Shown here piece by piece: positions 17,067 to 25,436 of a DNA stretch of 64,000 nt (positions are counted from its first letter, which is position 1; each line of letters opens with the position of its first letter). This DNA comes from CAZOOA01 sp964581355 (lineage in GTDB: Bacteria > Bacillota > Dethiobacteria > DTU022 > UBA8154): assembly GCA_964581355.1 (NCBI GenBank), contig CAZOOA010000001.1, positions 62,001-126,000 of the forward strand, read 5' to 3'. Below the pieces are notes generated by a model. That model did not search any database. It saw nothing but the letters and a program-made list of their open reading frames with translations, and was not told the origin of the DNA. Position numbers and translations under genes: made by a program.

Positions 17067-19274
17067 ATGAGCCTGCAGCTGCTGAAAGACCGTTTTACCA
17101 ACTACAACAACCGAAAAGAAGACTGGGCACTGGTGCGTAAAGCCTATGATTTTGCGCTTAAGGCTCATTCAGGCCAAACCAGGGTCTCAGGGGACTCTTA
17201 TATTATACATCCCCTGGGGGTCGCTTTGATTTTAACTGAACTGGAGCTGGATGTGGTTACGATTATTACCGGCTTGTTGCACGACGTCCTGGAGGATTCC
17301 TCGTTCACATACGATGAAATTGAACAGGAATTCGGGGAGGAAACCGCGTACCTGGTTGATGGGGTCACGAAGTTGAGCCGGATGGAGTTTCGCTCAAAGG
17401 AAGAGCACCAGGCGGAAACATGGAGAAAGATGTTTGTGGCCATGGCCAGGGATATCAGGGTGATCCTGGTTAAGTTGGCTGACCGGACCCACAACATGCG
17501 CACCCTCAGGCACCTCAGCATCCACAAGCAAAAGGAGATTGCCAGGGAAACCCTGGAGATTTATGCGCCTTTAGCCCATCGCCTGGGGATTTATAAGGTG
17601 AAGTGGGAGCTGGAGGACCTGGCTTTTCGCTACTTGAATACAAAAGACTATTACAACCTGGTGGAAAAGCTGGCCAAAAAGCGCAAAGAGCGGGAAGAGT
17701 TTATTAGCGAAGCCATCTCTATTTTAAACCAACAGTTGGGTGATGCCGGAATTGATGCGGAAATTACGGGCCGTCCCAAGCATTTATACAGCATTTATAC
17801 CAAAATGAAGGAGCAGGGCAAGGACTTTAACGAGATCTACGACCTGACGGCCATCCGCATTATTGTCAATACCATCAAAGATTGTTATGCAGCTCTGGGT
17901 ATTGTCCACACCTTATGGAAACCGATCCCCGGTCATTTTAATGATTATATTGCCATGCCCAAGTCCAACATGTATCAATCCCTGCACACCACTGTTGTTT
18001 TTGCAGAAAATGAGCTTTTAGAAGTACAGATCCGGACCTGGGATATGCATCGGACAGCAGAATACGGGATTGCCGCTCACTGGCGTTACAAGGAAAAAAC
18101 CAGGGATGACATCGAGTTTGAAGAAAAGCTTTCCTGGTTAAGACAGCTCTTGGAGTGGCAGCAGGAATTAAAAGATGCCCACGAATTTATGGAGCATGTT
18201 AAGATTGACCTGTTCACCGATGAAGTGTTTGTTTTTACCCCCCGGGGTGACGTGATCGATCTCCCGGCCGGCTCCATACCCCTTGACTTTGCCTACAAAA
18301 TTCATACCGATATCGGAAACCACTGTGTTGGCGCTAAGGCTAACGGCCGCATTGTTTCCCTGGATTATCAGCTCCAAACCGGGGATATTATCGAAGTTAT
18401 TACCAGTAAAAGCGGGACGCCGAGCCGTGATTGGTTGAAGATGGTCAAGAGTTCCCAGGCTAAAAGCAAGATCCGGTCCTGGTTCAAGAAAGAACGCCGG
18501 GAAGAAAACATTGCCAAAGGGAAGGAAAGCCTGGATAGGGAAATTCGGCGCCTGCATCTGGATCCCAAGCTGCTGCTAAAAGAGCAGCTCTTGGAGGAAG
18601 TGGGTAAGCGCTTTAACCTGCTCTCCGTGGATGATGTTTACGCTGCTGTGGGTTATGGAGGGGTATCCGTGCAGCAGGTTATATCCAAGCTGCGAGATGA
18701 ATACAAGAAGCAATACGGTGAAGAAGAGCAGCCCAAGCCGGTGGAAATCAAGCCCTGGCAGGGGGCCGCCAAGGCTGCCCATGGCGTCAAGGTCCAGGGC
18801 GTGGACAATCTGCTGGTACGTTTCTCCAAGTGCTGTAACCCCCTGCCTGGTGATGATATTGTAGGCTTTATCACCCGGGGGCGTGGCGTTTCCATTCACC
18901 GAAAAGATTGTTCCAACATCCAGGGTGTCAGCGGTGACAAGGATCGCTATATCAATGTATTTTGGGAGAGTGACAGCGACCTTTCCTATCCAGTGGAAAT
19001 AGAGATAACTGCCATGGACCGGTCTAATCTTCTGGCAGAATTAATGCAGGTGGTCAGTGAAAGCAAGGTGAATATTACCGCCGTGAACGGCAGGACCACC
19101 AAGGATAAAATTGCCATTGTTCACCTGACATTCATTGTAAAAGACCTGGACCACCTGGAGTTTATCATGAACCGGGTCAAGCGGGTCAAGGATGTTTTTT
19201 CCGTCAGGCGGCATACAAGTGCTGTTTCTGACAAGGAAAAAACTTCGCGGAACAAATACCGGAAAGGTGGTTAA
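17067..19274 (+). CDS. relA: Bifunctional (p)ppGpp synthetase/hydrolase Rel
   Basis: Makes and degrades the stringent-response alarmones. The order is the long RSH type: HD hydrolase (about residues 25-180) with GLLHDVLEDSSFT and LVKLADRTHNMRTL, so hydrolysis is probably active; synthetase (about 230-345) with GRPKHLYSIYTKM and YDLTAIRIIV; TGS (about 390-450) with TPRGDVIDLPAGSIPLDFAYKIHTDIG; a zinc-finger-type CCNPLPGDDIVGF; and a C-terminal ACT domain. 735 residues from ATG 17067, six bases after AGAGGGGGGG. dtd follows, the usual Firmicutes pair. Confidence 0.96.
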   Translation: MSLQLLKDRFTNYNNRKEDWALVRKAYDFALKAHSGQTRVSGDSYIIHPLGVALILTELELDVVTIITGLLHDVLEDSSFTYDEIEQEFGEETAYLVDGVTKLSRMEFRSKEEHQAETWRKMFVAMARDIRVILVKLADRTHNMRTLRHLSIHKQKEIARETLEIYAPLAHRLGIYKVKWELEDLAFRYLNTKDYYNLVEKLAKKRKEREEFISEAISILNQQLGDAGIDAEITGRPKHLYSIYTKMKEQGKDFNEIYDLTAIRIIVNTIKDCYAALGIVHTLWKPIPGHFNDYIAMPKSNMYQSLHTTVVFAENELLEVQIRTWDMHRTAEYGIAAHWRYKEKTRDDIEFEEKLSWLRQLLEWQQELKDAHEFMEHVKIDLFTDEVFVFTPRGDVIDLPAGSIPLDFAYKIHTDIGNHCVGAKANGRIVSLDYQLQTGDIIEVITSKSGTPSRDWLKMVKSSQAKSKIRSWFKKERREENIAKGKESLDREIRRLHLDPKLLLKEQLLEEVGKRFNLLSVDDVYAAVGYGGVSVQQVISKLRDEYKKQYGEEEQPKPVEIKPWQGAAKAAHGVKVQGVDNLLVRFSKCCNPLPGDDIVGFITRGRGVSIHRKDCSNIQGVSGDKDRYINVFWESDSDLSYPVEIEITAMDRSNLLAELMQVVSESKVNITAVNGRTTKDKIAIVHLTFIVKDLDHLEFIMNRVKRVKDVFSVRRHTSAVSDKEKTSRNKYRKGG

Positions 19275-19282
19275 TTTTAGCA

Positions 19283-19732
19283 ATGCGGGCCGTTGTGCAG
19301 CGAGCAAAACAATCCAGTGTATATGTCCATGATGAGGCCGTGGGGAGTATCGAGCAAGGAGTGGTGGTTTTTGCCGGTGTGGGGCAGGACGATACCGAAA
19401 AAGACTGCAGTTATCTGGCAGAAAAAATTGCCGGGCTCAGGGTTTTTGAAGATGCCGAGGGAAAAATGAACCGTTCCCTTCTGGATATCCAAGGCGAAGT
19501 GCTTTGCATCTCCCAGTTTACCCTTTATGGCGATGCCCGCAAAGGGCGCAGGCCCAGCTTTATCCAGGCCGCTGAGCCGGAGCGGGCTACAGAGCTGTAC
19601 AACCTGCTCTGTGAAAATCTTCGTGAAAAAGGAATCCGGGTCGCAACCGGGGTCTTCCAGGCGGAAATGAGGGTTGTGGTAGATAACGATGGCCCTGTAA
19701 CCATCCTGTTGGATAGTAAGAAGCAATTCTGA
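19283..19732 (+). CDS. dtd: D-aminoacyl-tRNA deacylase
   Basis: Removes D-amino acids from mischarged tRNA. The two active-site motifs are present: SQFTLYGD (about residues 75-82) and NDGPVTI with the GP cis-proline pair near the C-terminus. Length 149, typical. Eight bases after rel. The 161 bp to the oppositely oriented amidase gene contains a CCCCGTGCCGGGG hairpin (about 19757) but no clean T-run. Confidence 0.96.
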   Translation: MRAVVQRAKQSSVYVHDEAVGSIEQGVVVFAGVGQDDTEKDCSYLAEKIAGLRVFEDAEGKMNRSLLDIQGEVLCISQFTLYGDARKGRRPSFIQAAEPERATELYNLLCENLREKGIRVATGVFQAEMRVVVDNDGPVTILLDSKKQF

Positions 19733-19893
19733 GCCAGCCGCCGCGGCCAACAGGCCCCGTGCCGGGGACAGAAACAGGTTTTCCCCCCCTTTTTCTTCTT
19801 CTTTGAACAAAGGCCCCTATTCCCGGTTCCCGGCTTGTAGGGCAAATGCCGTGGTTGCCGGGCGGCTGACCAAGCCCTGGTTCACAATTTAGC

Positions 19894-21285
19894 CTATTCC
19901 TGAAAATAGCCCAGGATGGCATCTTTTAAAGCGTTGGCTGCCAGTTCGTGGGTCTTTTCTGTTTTAAGTATTTTGGCATCGACTGCATTGGAGAGAAAAG
20001 CCAACTCAACCAGTGCAGAAGGAGTGGTAGACTCTTTTAAGATAGTAAACTCTGCCTCTTTAACACCCAGGCAGGGGAGTTGGAATGATCGGGTTAACTC
20101 CTTTTGCAGGCTGGAGGCAAGCTCGTAGCTTTTTTCACTGTTGGTGTCCCCCGGGTGATAAAAGGTTTCGGTGCCGGAGACAAAATGGTTGGGGTGGGCA
20201 TTGGCATGGATGCTGACCAAAATATCTGCCCCGGCTTCAGACTCGATCTCCAGCCGTTGGTCCATGGATAAGTCTTTGTCCCTATCTCGGGTCAGGACCA
20301 CCCGGGCGCCTTTTTCCTTTAGCTTTTCTTCCAGCAGCAGGGACACGGACAGGCACACTTCTTTTTCTTTTAGCCCGTTGATCCCGGTAGCGCCGCCGTC
20401 CCTTCCGCCATGTCCCGGGTCCAGGACAATGGTTTTACCCTGAAGATCCCGGTTTTTGTCCGGGTTTGAGCTTTGATGATCCTCCCGGAAGGAGAGGATT
20501 TCTTTTTGTTCCGTGTAATCGCTGCTGACCCAACCTTCTGCCCCTCCCGGAAGGAGTACATTGTGCCAACCCTTTTCCCGATCCAGGATTAACAGGTGGT
20601 TGCCCTGGAAGGCCTGTTCTGTTTGCTCCCGGTCCAGCCCCGGGCCGGAGCGTACCCGGAGTATTTCTGGCACTACTTTGGCCAGTTGAAAATAGGTTTC
20701 CGGTTCGGTTTTTTCTTTTTCCTGCGGTTTGTCTTTTATAACCCGGATGTATTGTTCAGAGATCCAGCCGCTTTCTTCCCCAGCCTTTACTTTCAACCAG
20801 CCTTCTTTTTCTTCTTTAACTGTTGCTTCTTTTTTTTGCGGCAATGTCCCGATCTGGTCGTAATCTGTCCCCGGTCCTGTCCTCATATTTAACAGGTTGA
20901 TTTCAACTTCAGCTTCAACTTCCAAAAGGTCTGGCAGCTTGTCCTTCAGTTCCGTATTATAACTGGTGTAGGAAGCATCGACCCACCCGGAGTGCCCGCC
21001 TTCCAGTGCAACCAGGATCCAATCCTGGTCATAAGAGTAAACTTCCAAAGACTGTCCTGATGAAACCTGCTTGATTTGCTCATAAGAAGTTGAAGGTCCG
21101 GTTCTGACGTTTAACAGGGAAGCTTCAACCTGGACGGCAGGCTGATCGAAAGTGGCTTCAGCCGACAGCGGGGCCGGGCAGAAAAGTAGCAGCAAAAATG
21201 ATGTCATCAACAGGCCAATAATGAAAGAGGTGCCGCCGGACCTGTTGAATTTCGCCTCTTTTGTATTCCTGGCATACTTGAACAT
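19894..21285 (-). CDS. Secreted N-acetylmuramoyl-L-alanine amidase with three SH3 domains
   Basis: Cell-wall hydrolase that cuts the bond between muramic acid and L-alanine. A signal peptide or anchor (about residues 17-45, FIIGLLMTSFLLLLFCPAPLSAEA) is followed by three bacterial SH3 domains, each with an LNVRTGPS/LNMRTGPG/LRVRSGPG motif, then Amidase_3 with zinc ligands in LDPGHGG, GLKEKEV and SIHANA and the catalytic glutamate in ALVELAFLSN. Start ATG 21285 has a strong AGGAGG site; the frame extends further upstream but into a repeat region. Length 463. Confidence 0.92.
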   Translation of the reverse strand: MFKYARNTKEAKFNRSGGTSFIIGLLMTSFLLLLFCPAPLSAEATFDQPAVQVEASLLNVRTGPSTSYEQIKQVSSGQSLEVYSYDQDWILVALEGGHSGWVDASYTSYNTELKDKLPDLLEVEAEVEINLLNMRTGPGTDYDQIGTLPQKKEATVKEEKEGWLKVKAGEESGWISEQYIRVIKDKPQEKEKTEPETYFQLAKVVPEILRVRSGPGLDREQTEQAFQGNHLLILDREKGWHNVLLPGGAEGWVSSDYTEQKEILSFREDHQSSNPDKNRDLQGKTIVLDPGHGGRDGGATGINGLKEKEVCLSVSLLLEEKLKEKGARVVLTRDRDKDLSMDQRLEIESEAGADILVSIHANAHPNHFVSGTETFYHPGDTNSEKSYELASSLQKELTRSFQLPCLGVKEAEFTILKESTTPSALVELAFLSNAVDAKILKTEKTHELAANALKDAILGYFQE

Positions 21286-21335
21286 AATCGCTAGCCTCCT
21301 GTTTGGATGAAAAGAAACGGGGATGAAAAGAATTT

Positions 21336-21528
21336 TTAGCTGATCAGCGCTATTTACAAGCGAACCTGTTGGGACCGTTCCGGCGCCTCTGGGACGCAGC
21401 ACAGGCTTCAGGGACATTTCTCTGGTATTTAGCGGTGTTCCTTCATTTTTTGAATAACGGGAAAGCGCCAGTATTGCCCCACTGCTTCGCTGCGTGTCGC
21501 GTAATCACACCAGGGCGGAGCAGTAACA
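21336..21528 (+). repeat. Interspersed MITE/REP-like element, copy C (long form)
   Basis: Begins near AGCTGATCAG, then CTATTTACAAGCGAACC, GGGACCGTTCCGGCGC, a copy-specific segment of about 60 bp, then GGGAAAGCGCCAG, GCCCCACTGCTTCGC, and a right end GGCGGAGCAGTAAC (compare CTGAGCAGTTAC). It lies in the 622 bp gap between the divergent amidase and hisS genes. Between this copy and the hisS promoter (21529-21680) I see no gene or clear signal. Confidence 0.7.
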
Positions 21529-21680
21529 AGGTTTTTATGCTTGACCTCAAAAAGTTGTCTCTTGGAAACCTGGAGGCGGCCTGCATGAATTTTAGCATAT
21601 TTTAACTAATTTGCAAAGGCGACAATTTGCCAGAAATATAGCTGCTGCGGACAAAAACCTATTCAGGAAAGATTCATAAG

Positions 21681-21710
21681 TTGACAAGGCCTGGTTAATT
21701 AGCTTAAAAT
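21681..21710 (+). promoter_or_regulatory. Sigma-A-type promoter for hisS-aspS
   Basis: TTGACA at 21681-21686 and TAAAAT at 21705-21710, separated by 18 bp. Transcription from here would begin at about 21717 and pass through repeat copy D before reaching hisS. No T-box or other aminoacyl-tRNA sensor is visible in this leader. Confidence 0.7.
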
Positions 21711-21748
21711 CAACTTGTATCTGAACAAAAACGAAACGAATCACGGAG

Positions 21749-21891
21749 GTAATTGCTCAGAGCTATTTGCAAGTGAAGCCGTGGGGACGGTTCTGGCGCT
21801 TCCGGAGCGTAGCGGAGGACCGACAGGGAAAGCGACAGAACTGTCCCCCTGCTTCGCGGTGTGTGGTGTAGTAAGTGGGCTGAGCAGTTAC
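21749..21891 (+). repeat. Interspersed MITE/REP-like element, copy D (best preserved)
   Basis: 143 bp. Terminal inverted repeats are GTAATTGCTCAG (21749-21760) and CTGAGCAGTTAC (21880-21891), pairing at 11 of 12 positions. Inside, GGGGACGGTTCTGGCGCTT (from about 21783) is answered by AAAGCGACAGAACTGTCCCC (about 21829-21848), an imperfect 19-20 bp palindrome. The RNA copy would fold into a long hairpin. It fills the hisS leader, ending about 6 bp before the GGAGG ribosome site at 21897. Confidence 0.85.
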
Positions 21892-21907
21892 TCATGGAGG
21901 CTATCCG

Positions 21908-23188
21908 ATGAAGAATAAAGCACCGCGCGGGACAAGAGATGTGCTGCCGGCAGACATGCCTGCCTGGCATTACCTGGAGAACGTGTTTCAAAAGCTTTGC
22001 CATGTTTACGGTTATTCCGAGATTCGCACACCTATTTTTGAAGACGTGGAAGTTTTTACGCGAAGTGTGGGTGAGGAGAGCGATGTGGTGGCAAAAGAGA
22101 TGTATACCTTCACCGATCGGGGCGGGAGGCATTTGGCTTTAAGGCCTGAGTGTACAGCCGGAGTGGCCAGGGCCTTTATCGAACATGGTTTTCATAATCA
22201 ACCCCAGCCGGTAAAGCTCTATTACCTGGGACCTATGTTCCGCTATGACCGTCCCCAGGCCGGTAGACAGCGGCAGTTTTACCAGATGGGAATCGAACTT
22301 TTTGGGTCAACGGCTCCTGCAGCCGATGTAGAGGTGATCAAGTTTACTTATGATTTTTTTCGACAGGTCGGGTTTGATCGGTTGGAGTTACATATTAACA
22401 GTGTTGGGTGTAGAAGCTGTCGGCCGACGTACCAGGAGCAGTTAAAAACTGCTATCCAGCCTTTCGCCTCCAAACTGTGTGCCGATTGTCGAAAACGCCT
22501 TGAAACCAACCCTCTCCGCTTGCTGGACTGCAAATCACCCGGCTGCCAGGAAGCATCAACCGATGCTCCCAAGATAGACCAAAGCTTATGCCAGCCCTGC
22601 CAGTCTCACTACCAGGAAGTAAAAAGCAAGCTGGACTTACTGGGCATTGATTACAAACCCGACCCATACCTGGTCAGGGGACTGGATTATTATACCCATA
22701 CGGCATTTGAATTTGTTTCGACCAAGCTGGGGACCCAGAGCTCCCTGGGAGGAGGAGGCCGTTACGATAATTTGGTGGAAGTCTGCGGCGGAAACCCGAC
22801 CCCGGGCGTAGGGATGGCTGTCGGTGTGGAGCGCATTTTGCTGGCCATGGGGAAGGAAGGGATCTCCCTGCCGGCAACTGGCCTGGAAGGCGTTTATGTC
22901 GCTGCGGGAACTTCTGCCCTGCAGGAAGAAGGGACAAAGCTTTTATACCGCCTTCGCGGTGCTGGGATCAGGGCGGAAACCGATTATATGGGGCGCAGCC
23001 TTAAGTCTATGATGAAAAATGCCCATCGCGGCAGGTTCCGTTATGTGGTCATCCTGGATCAGGAAACAGAAGACCAGGGGACCTGGAAAATCAGGGATAT
23101 GGGCAGCGGAGAGCAGCAGAAGTATCCTCCTGGCGCGGCGGAGCAACTATTGCTGGATGAACGGGAACAGGATGGTGCTTTAAATTAA
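21908..23188 (+). CDS. hisS: Histidyl-tRNA synthetase
   Basis: Class II aminoacyl-tRNA synthetase. The start KAPRGTRDVLPADMPAW is typical; motif 2 appears around LYYLGPMFRYDRPQAGRQRQFYQ; the histidine-specific LVRGLDYYTHTAFEF and motif 3 GVGMAVGVERI follow, then the anticodon-binding domain. Two CxxC-type pairs (CRSC, CADC, CQPC) in the insertion suggest a bound zinc. ATG 21908 follows GGAGG. It is transcribed with aspS, as in other Firmicutes. Confidence 0.96.
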   Translation: MKNKAPRGTRDVLPADMPAWHYLENVFQKLCHVYGYSEIRTPIFEDVEVFTRSVGEESDVVAKEMYTFTDRGGRHLALRPECTAGVARAFIEHGFHNQPQPVKLYYLGPMFRYDRPQAGRQRQFYQMGIELFGSTAPAADVEVIKFTYDFFRQVGFDRLELHINSVGCRSCRPTYQEQLKTAIQPFASKLCADCRKRLETNPLRLLDCKSPGCQEASTDAPKIDQSLCQPCQSHYQEVKSKLDLLGIDYKPDPYLVRGLDYYTHTAFEFVSTKLGTQSSLGGGGRYDNLVEVCGGNPTPGVGMAVGVERILLAMGKEGISLPATGLEGVYVAAGTSALQEEGTKLLYRLRGAGIRAETDYMGRSLKSMMKNAHRGRFRYVVILDQETEDQGTWKIRDMGSGEQQKYPPGAAEQLLLDEREQDGALN

Positions 23189-23232
23189 ACAGGGAACATG
23201 GAAGGGGGACGCAGCCAAAAGGCTGGAAACCA

Positions 23233-25020
23233 ATGCGACTAAAAAGAACGTGCTATTGTGGTGAACTAAATAGAGACCATATCGGTGAGCAGGTTGTTGT
23301 TGCCGGTTGGGTCCAGGGGCGCCGGGACCATGGCGGACTTATTTTTATTGACCTGAGGGATCGGCAGGGTATGGTTCAGGTGGTTTTTGACCAGCAAAAA
23401 AACGCGAATTTCTTTTCCCAGGCGGAGAAACTGCGCTCGGAGTATGTGATTGCAGTTCAGGGCGAGGTTGTGGCCCGTTCAGAGGAAACAGTGAATCCCA
23501 AGCTTTTCACCGGAGAAATAGAAATTACCACGGAAGACCTGGAAGTGCTCAGCACGGCAAAAACTCCTCCTTTTTATATTGAAGACGAGTTGGATACAGA
23601 CGAAAACCTGCGTTTAGCTTATCGTTACCTGGATCTAAGGCGGGGAGAAATGCAGAAATCCCTGCAGCTAAGGCACAGGGTAACTATGGCTACCCGGGAA
23701 TACCTGGATAGAGCAGGTTTTTGGGAAATCGAGACACCGGTACTGACCCGCAGCACACCGGAAGGTGCCCGGGATTACCTGGTACCCAGCCGAACAGCAC
23801 ACGGCAGTTTTTTCGCCCTGCCCCAATCTCCCCAGCTGTTCAAGCAATTGTTGATGGTTTCCGGTACAGATAAATACTTCCAGATTGTCCGATGCTTCCG
23901 GGACGAAGATTTGCGGGCGGACCGCCAGCCTGAATTTACTCAAATAGACCTGGAGATGAGCTTCTGCCAGCGCCAGGAGGTAATGGAACAGGTCGAAGGG
24001 TTGATGCAGCACCTGTTTTCCAGCGTTCTATCCAGGGAAATCAGCCTTCCCTTTAAAGTAATCACCTACGATCAGGCCATGGAAAAATACGGAAGTGACC
24101 GGCCCGACACCCGCTTTGGAATGGAGATCGTTGACATTTCAGGCATCTCCCTGCAATCGGAATTCAAGGTATTTAAAAAAGTTGTGGAGCAGGGAGGAGC
24201 GGTGAAAGGGCTTAAGGTAAAAGGTGGAGGGACTTTCAGCAGAAAAGAACTGGATGACCTCACGGCCATGGTTCAATCCTGGGGCACCGGAGGACTGGCC
24301 TGGATGATTATGACGGAAGAAGAAGTGAAATCTCCTGTCAGCAAATTTTTTTCCGGGGAGCAGTTGGCCGGGATCAAGGAGCAAATGGAAGCCGCCCCCG
24401 GGGATCTGCTGCTTTTTGTAGCGGATAAAAAGGAGACAGCATTAAAAATATTGGGGCAATTGCGGTTGCACCTGGCCCAGCAGTTAAAGATTATCCCGGA
24501 TGATGTGGATGATTTCCTCTGGGTGGTGGATTTTCCCCTGTTTGCTTATGACGAGGTGGAAAAACGGTTTGTTTCCAACCACCATCCCTTTACAGCTCCC
24601 CTGGAGGAGGATCTTCCCAGGCTGGAACAAAATCCCCTGGAAGCTCGCTCGCAGGCTTATGACCTGGTTTACAATGGAATTGAAGTGGCGGGGGGAAGCA
24701 TCCGTATCCACGATAAAGGGATGCAGGAAAGGATTTTTTCCCTCCTGAATATTTCTGCAGAGGAAGCAATGGAGAAATTTGGATTTTTGCTGAAGGCATT
24801 CGAATATGGTGCCCCTCCTCACGGGGGGATTGCTTTTGGCCTGGACAGGTTAATTATGCTAATGGCTGGCAAAAAGAGCATCCGGGATGTGATTCCCTTT
24901 CCCAAAACGGCTTCGGGTAATTGTTTAATGACCGGTGCGCCTACGCCGGTTGCGCCGGAGCAGCTGAAAGAACTGCATATTTCTCCCGTTTTAAAAGAAA
25001 CTAATGGTGATAAGGAATAA
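23233..25020 (+). CDS. aspS: Aspartyl-tRNA synthetase
   Basis: Class II synthetase of the bacterial type, 595 residues. An N-terminal OB-fold (VAGWVQGRRDHGGLIFIDLRDRQGMVQVVF) is followed by the catalytic domain with TPEGARDYLVPSR, FRDEDLRADRQPEFTQIDLEMSF (motif 2), the bacterial GAD insertion (about residues 290-410), and motif 3 GIAFGLDRLIMLMAG near the end. It ends just before the 6S RNA, the same neighbour found after aspS in Bacillus. Confidence 0.96.
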   Translation: MRLKRTCYCGELNRDHIGEQVVVAGWVQGRRDHGGLIFIDLRDRQGMVQVVFDQQKNANFFSQAEKLRSEYVIAVQGEVVARSEETVNPKLFTGEIEITTEDLEVLSTAKTPPFYIEDELDTDENLRLAYRYLDLRRGEMQKSLQLRHRVTMATREYLDRAGFWEIETPVLTRSTPEGARDYLVPSRTAHGSFFALPQSPQLFKQLLMVSGTDKYFQIVRCFRDEDLRADRQPEFTQIDLEMSFCQRQEVMEQVEGLMQHLFSSVLSREISLPFKVITYDQAMEKYGSDRPDTRFGMEIVDISGISLQSEFKVFKKVVEQGGAVKGLKVKGGGTFSRKELDDLTAMVQSWGTGGLAWMIMTEEEVKSPVSKFFSGEQLAGIKEQMEAAPGDLLLFVADKKETALKILGQLRLHLAQQLKIIPDDVDDFLWVVDFPLFAYDEVEKRFVSNHHPFTAPLEEDLPRLEQNPLEARSQAYDLVYNGIEVAGGSIRIHDKGMQERIFSLLNISAEEAMEKFGFLLKAFEYGAPPHGGIAFGLDRLIMLMAGKKSIRDVIPFPKTASGNCLMTGAPTPVAPEQLKELHISPVLKETNGDKE

Positions 25021-25130
25021 ACAGGCTGTGGGAGCAGGGATGGCGCTGCAGGAAATGATTCCAAGTATTATTTCCCCTTGCATCAATGCGGAAAGTGTGC
25101 TATCATAAAATTGCGAAAAATGCAAGGGAT

Positions 25131-25312
25131 ATTCCCTACTGTGTGCGTGTAAAATCGCGAATGTTTTGAGCTAACACTAACGAAATGGGAGCCTGGACTT
25201 TACATGCGGCGCAGAAGCCTTGGTCGGAACGAGGACCTGCAAAGCATGTAAGAGGGCACCCACCTTGAGAGAGGGCGTTCAAAACAAGCGGTCCACGGCA
25301 CAGTGGGGTTAT
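25131..25312 (+). ncRNA. ssrS: 6S RNA
   Basis: Binds the sigma-A RNA polymerase by imitating an open promoter. The ends pair: CCCTACTGTGTGCGTG at 25134-25149 with CACGGCACAGTGGGG at about 25294-25308. The typical 3' arm CACCTTGAGAGAGGGCGTTCAAAAC is at about 25261-25285, and the interior forms a long interrupted hairpin around GAAGCCTTGG. The position directly after aspS matches bsrA of Bacillus subtilis. A promoter-like TTGCAT-17-TATCAT lies at 25078-25106. Exact ends are estimates. Confidence 0.82.
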
Positions 25313-25340
25313 TTTATTTGTGCCTGTTTTTACGATCAAG

Positions 25341-25379
25341 CCAGCAGAAAGCCCACGGCTTTAGCCGAGGGATGAATAC
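25341..25379 (+). mobile_element. Right-end remnant of an IS200/IS605-type element (TnpB/omega-RNA end)
   Basis: The string AGCAGAAAGCCCACGGCTTTAGCCGAGGGATGAAT, of which the core is the hairpin CCCACGGC-TTTA-GCCGAGGG, closely resembles the subterminal hairpin at the right end of IS605-family elements, which also forms the end of their omega RNA. No TnpA or TnpB gene is present within the window. One stem position has an A-A mismatch, as expected for a decaying end. It lies 30 bp after the 6S RNA. Confidence 0.5.
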
Positions 25380-25436
25380 TTAATAGACAGTTGACTTGAT
25401 GGTTGAGTCGGGTATTTTGTTGCCGGGGGTGAGGAA

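Noticed and set aside
21369..21605. 78-residue open frame in the amidase-hisS gap
   Set aside because: It is a translation of repeat copy C, with no similarity to a protein family I know.
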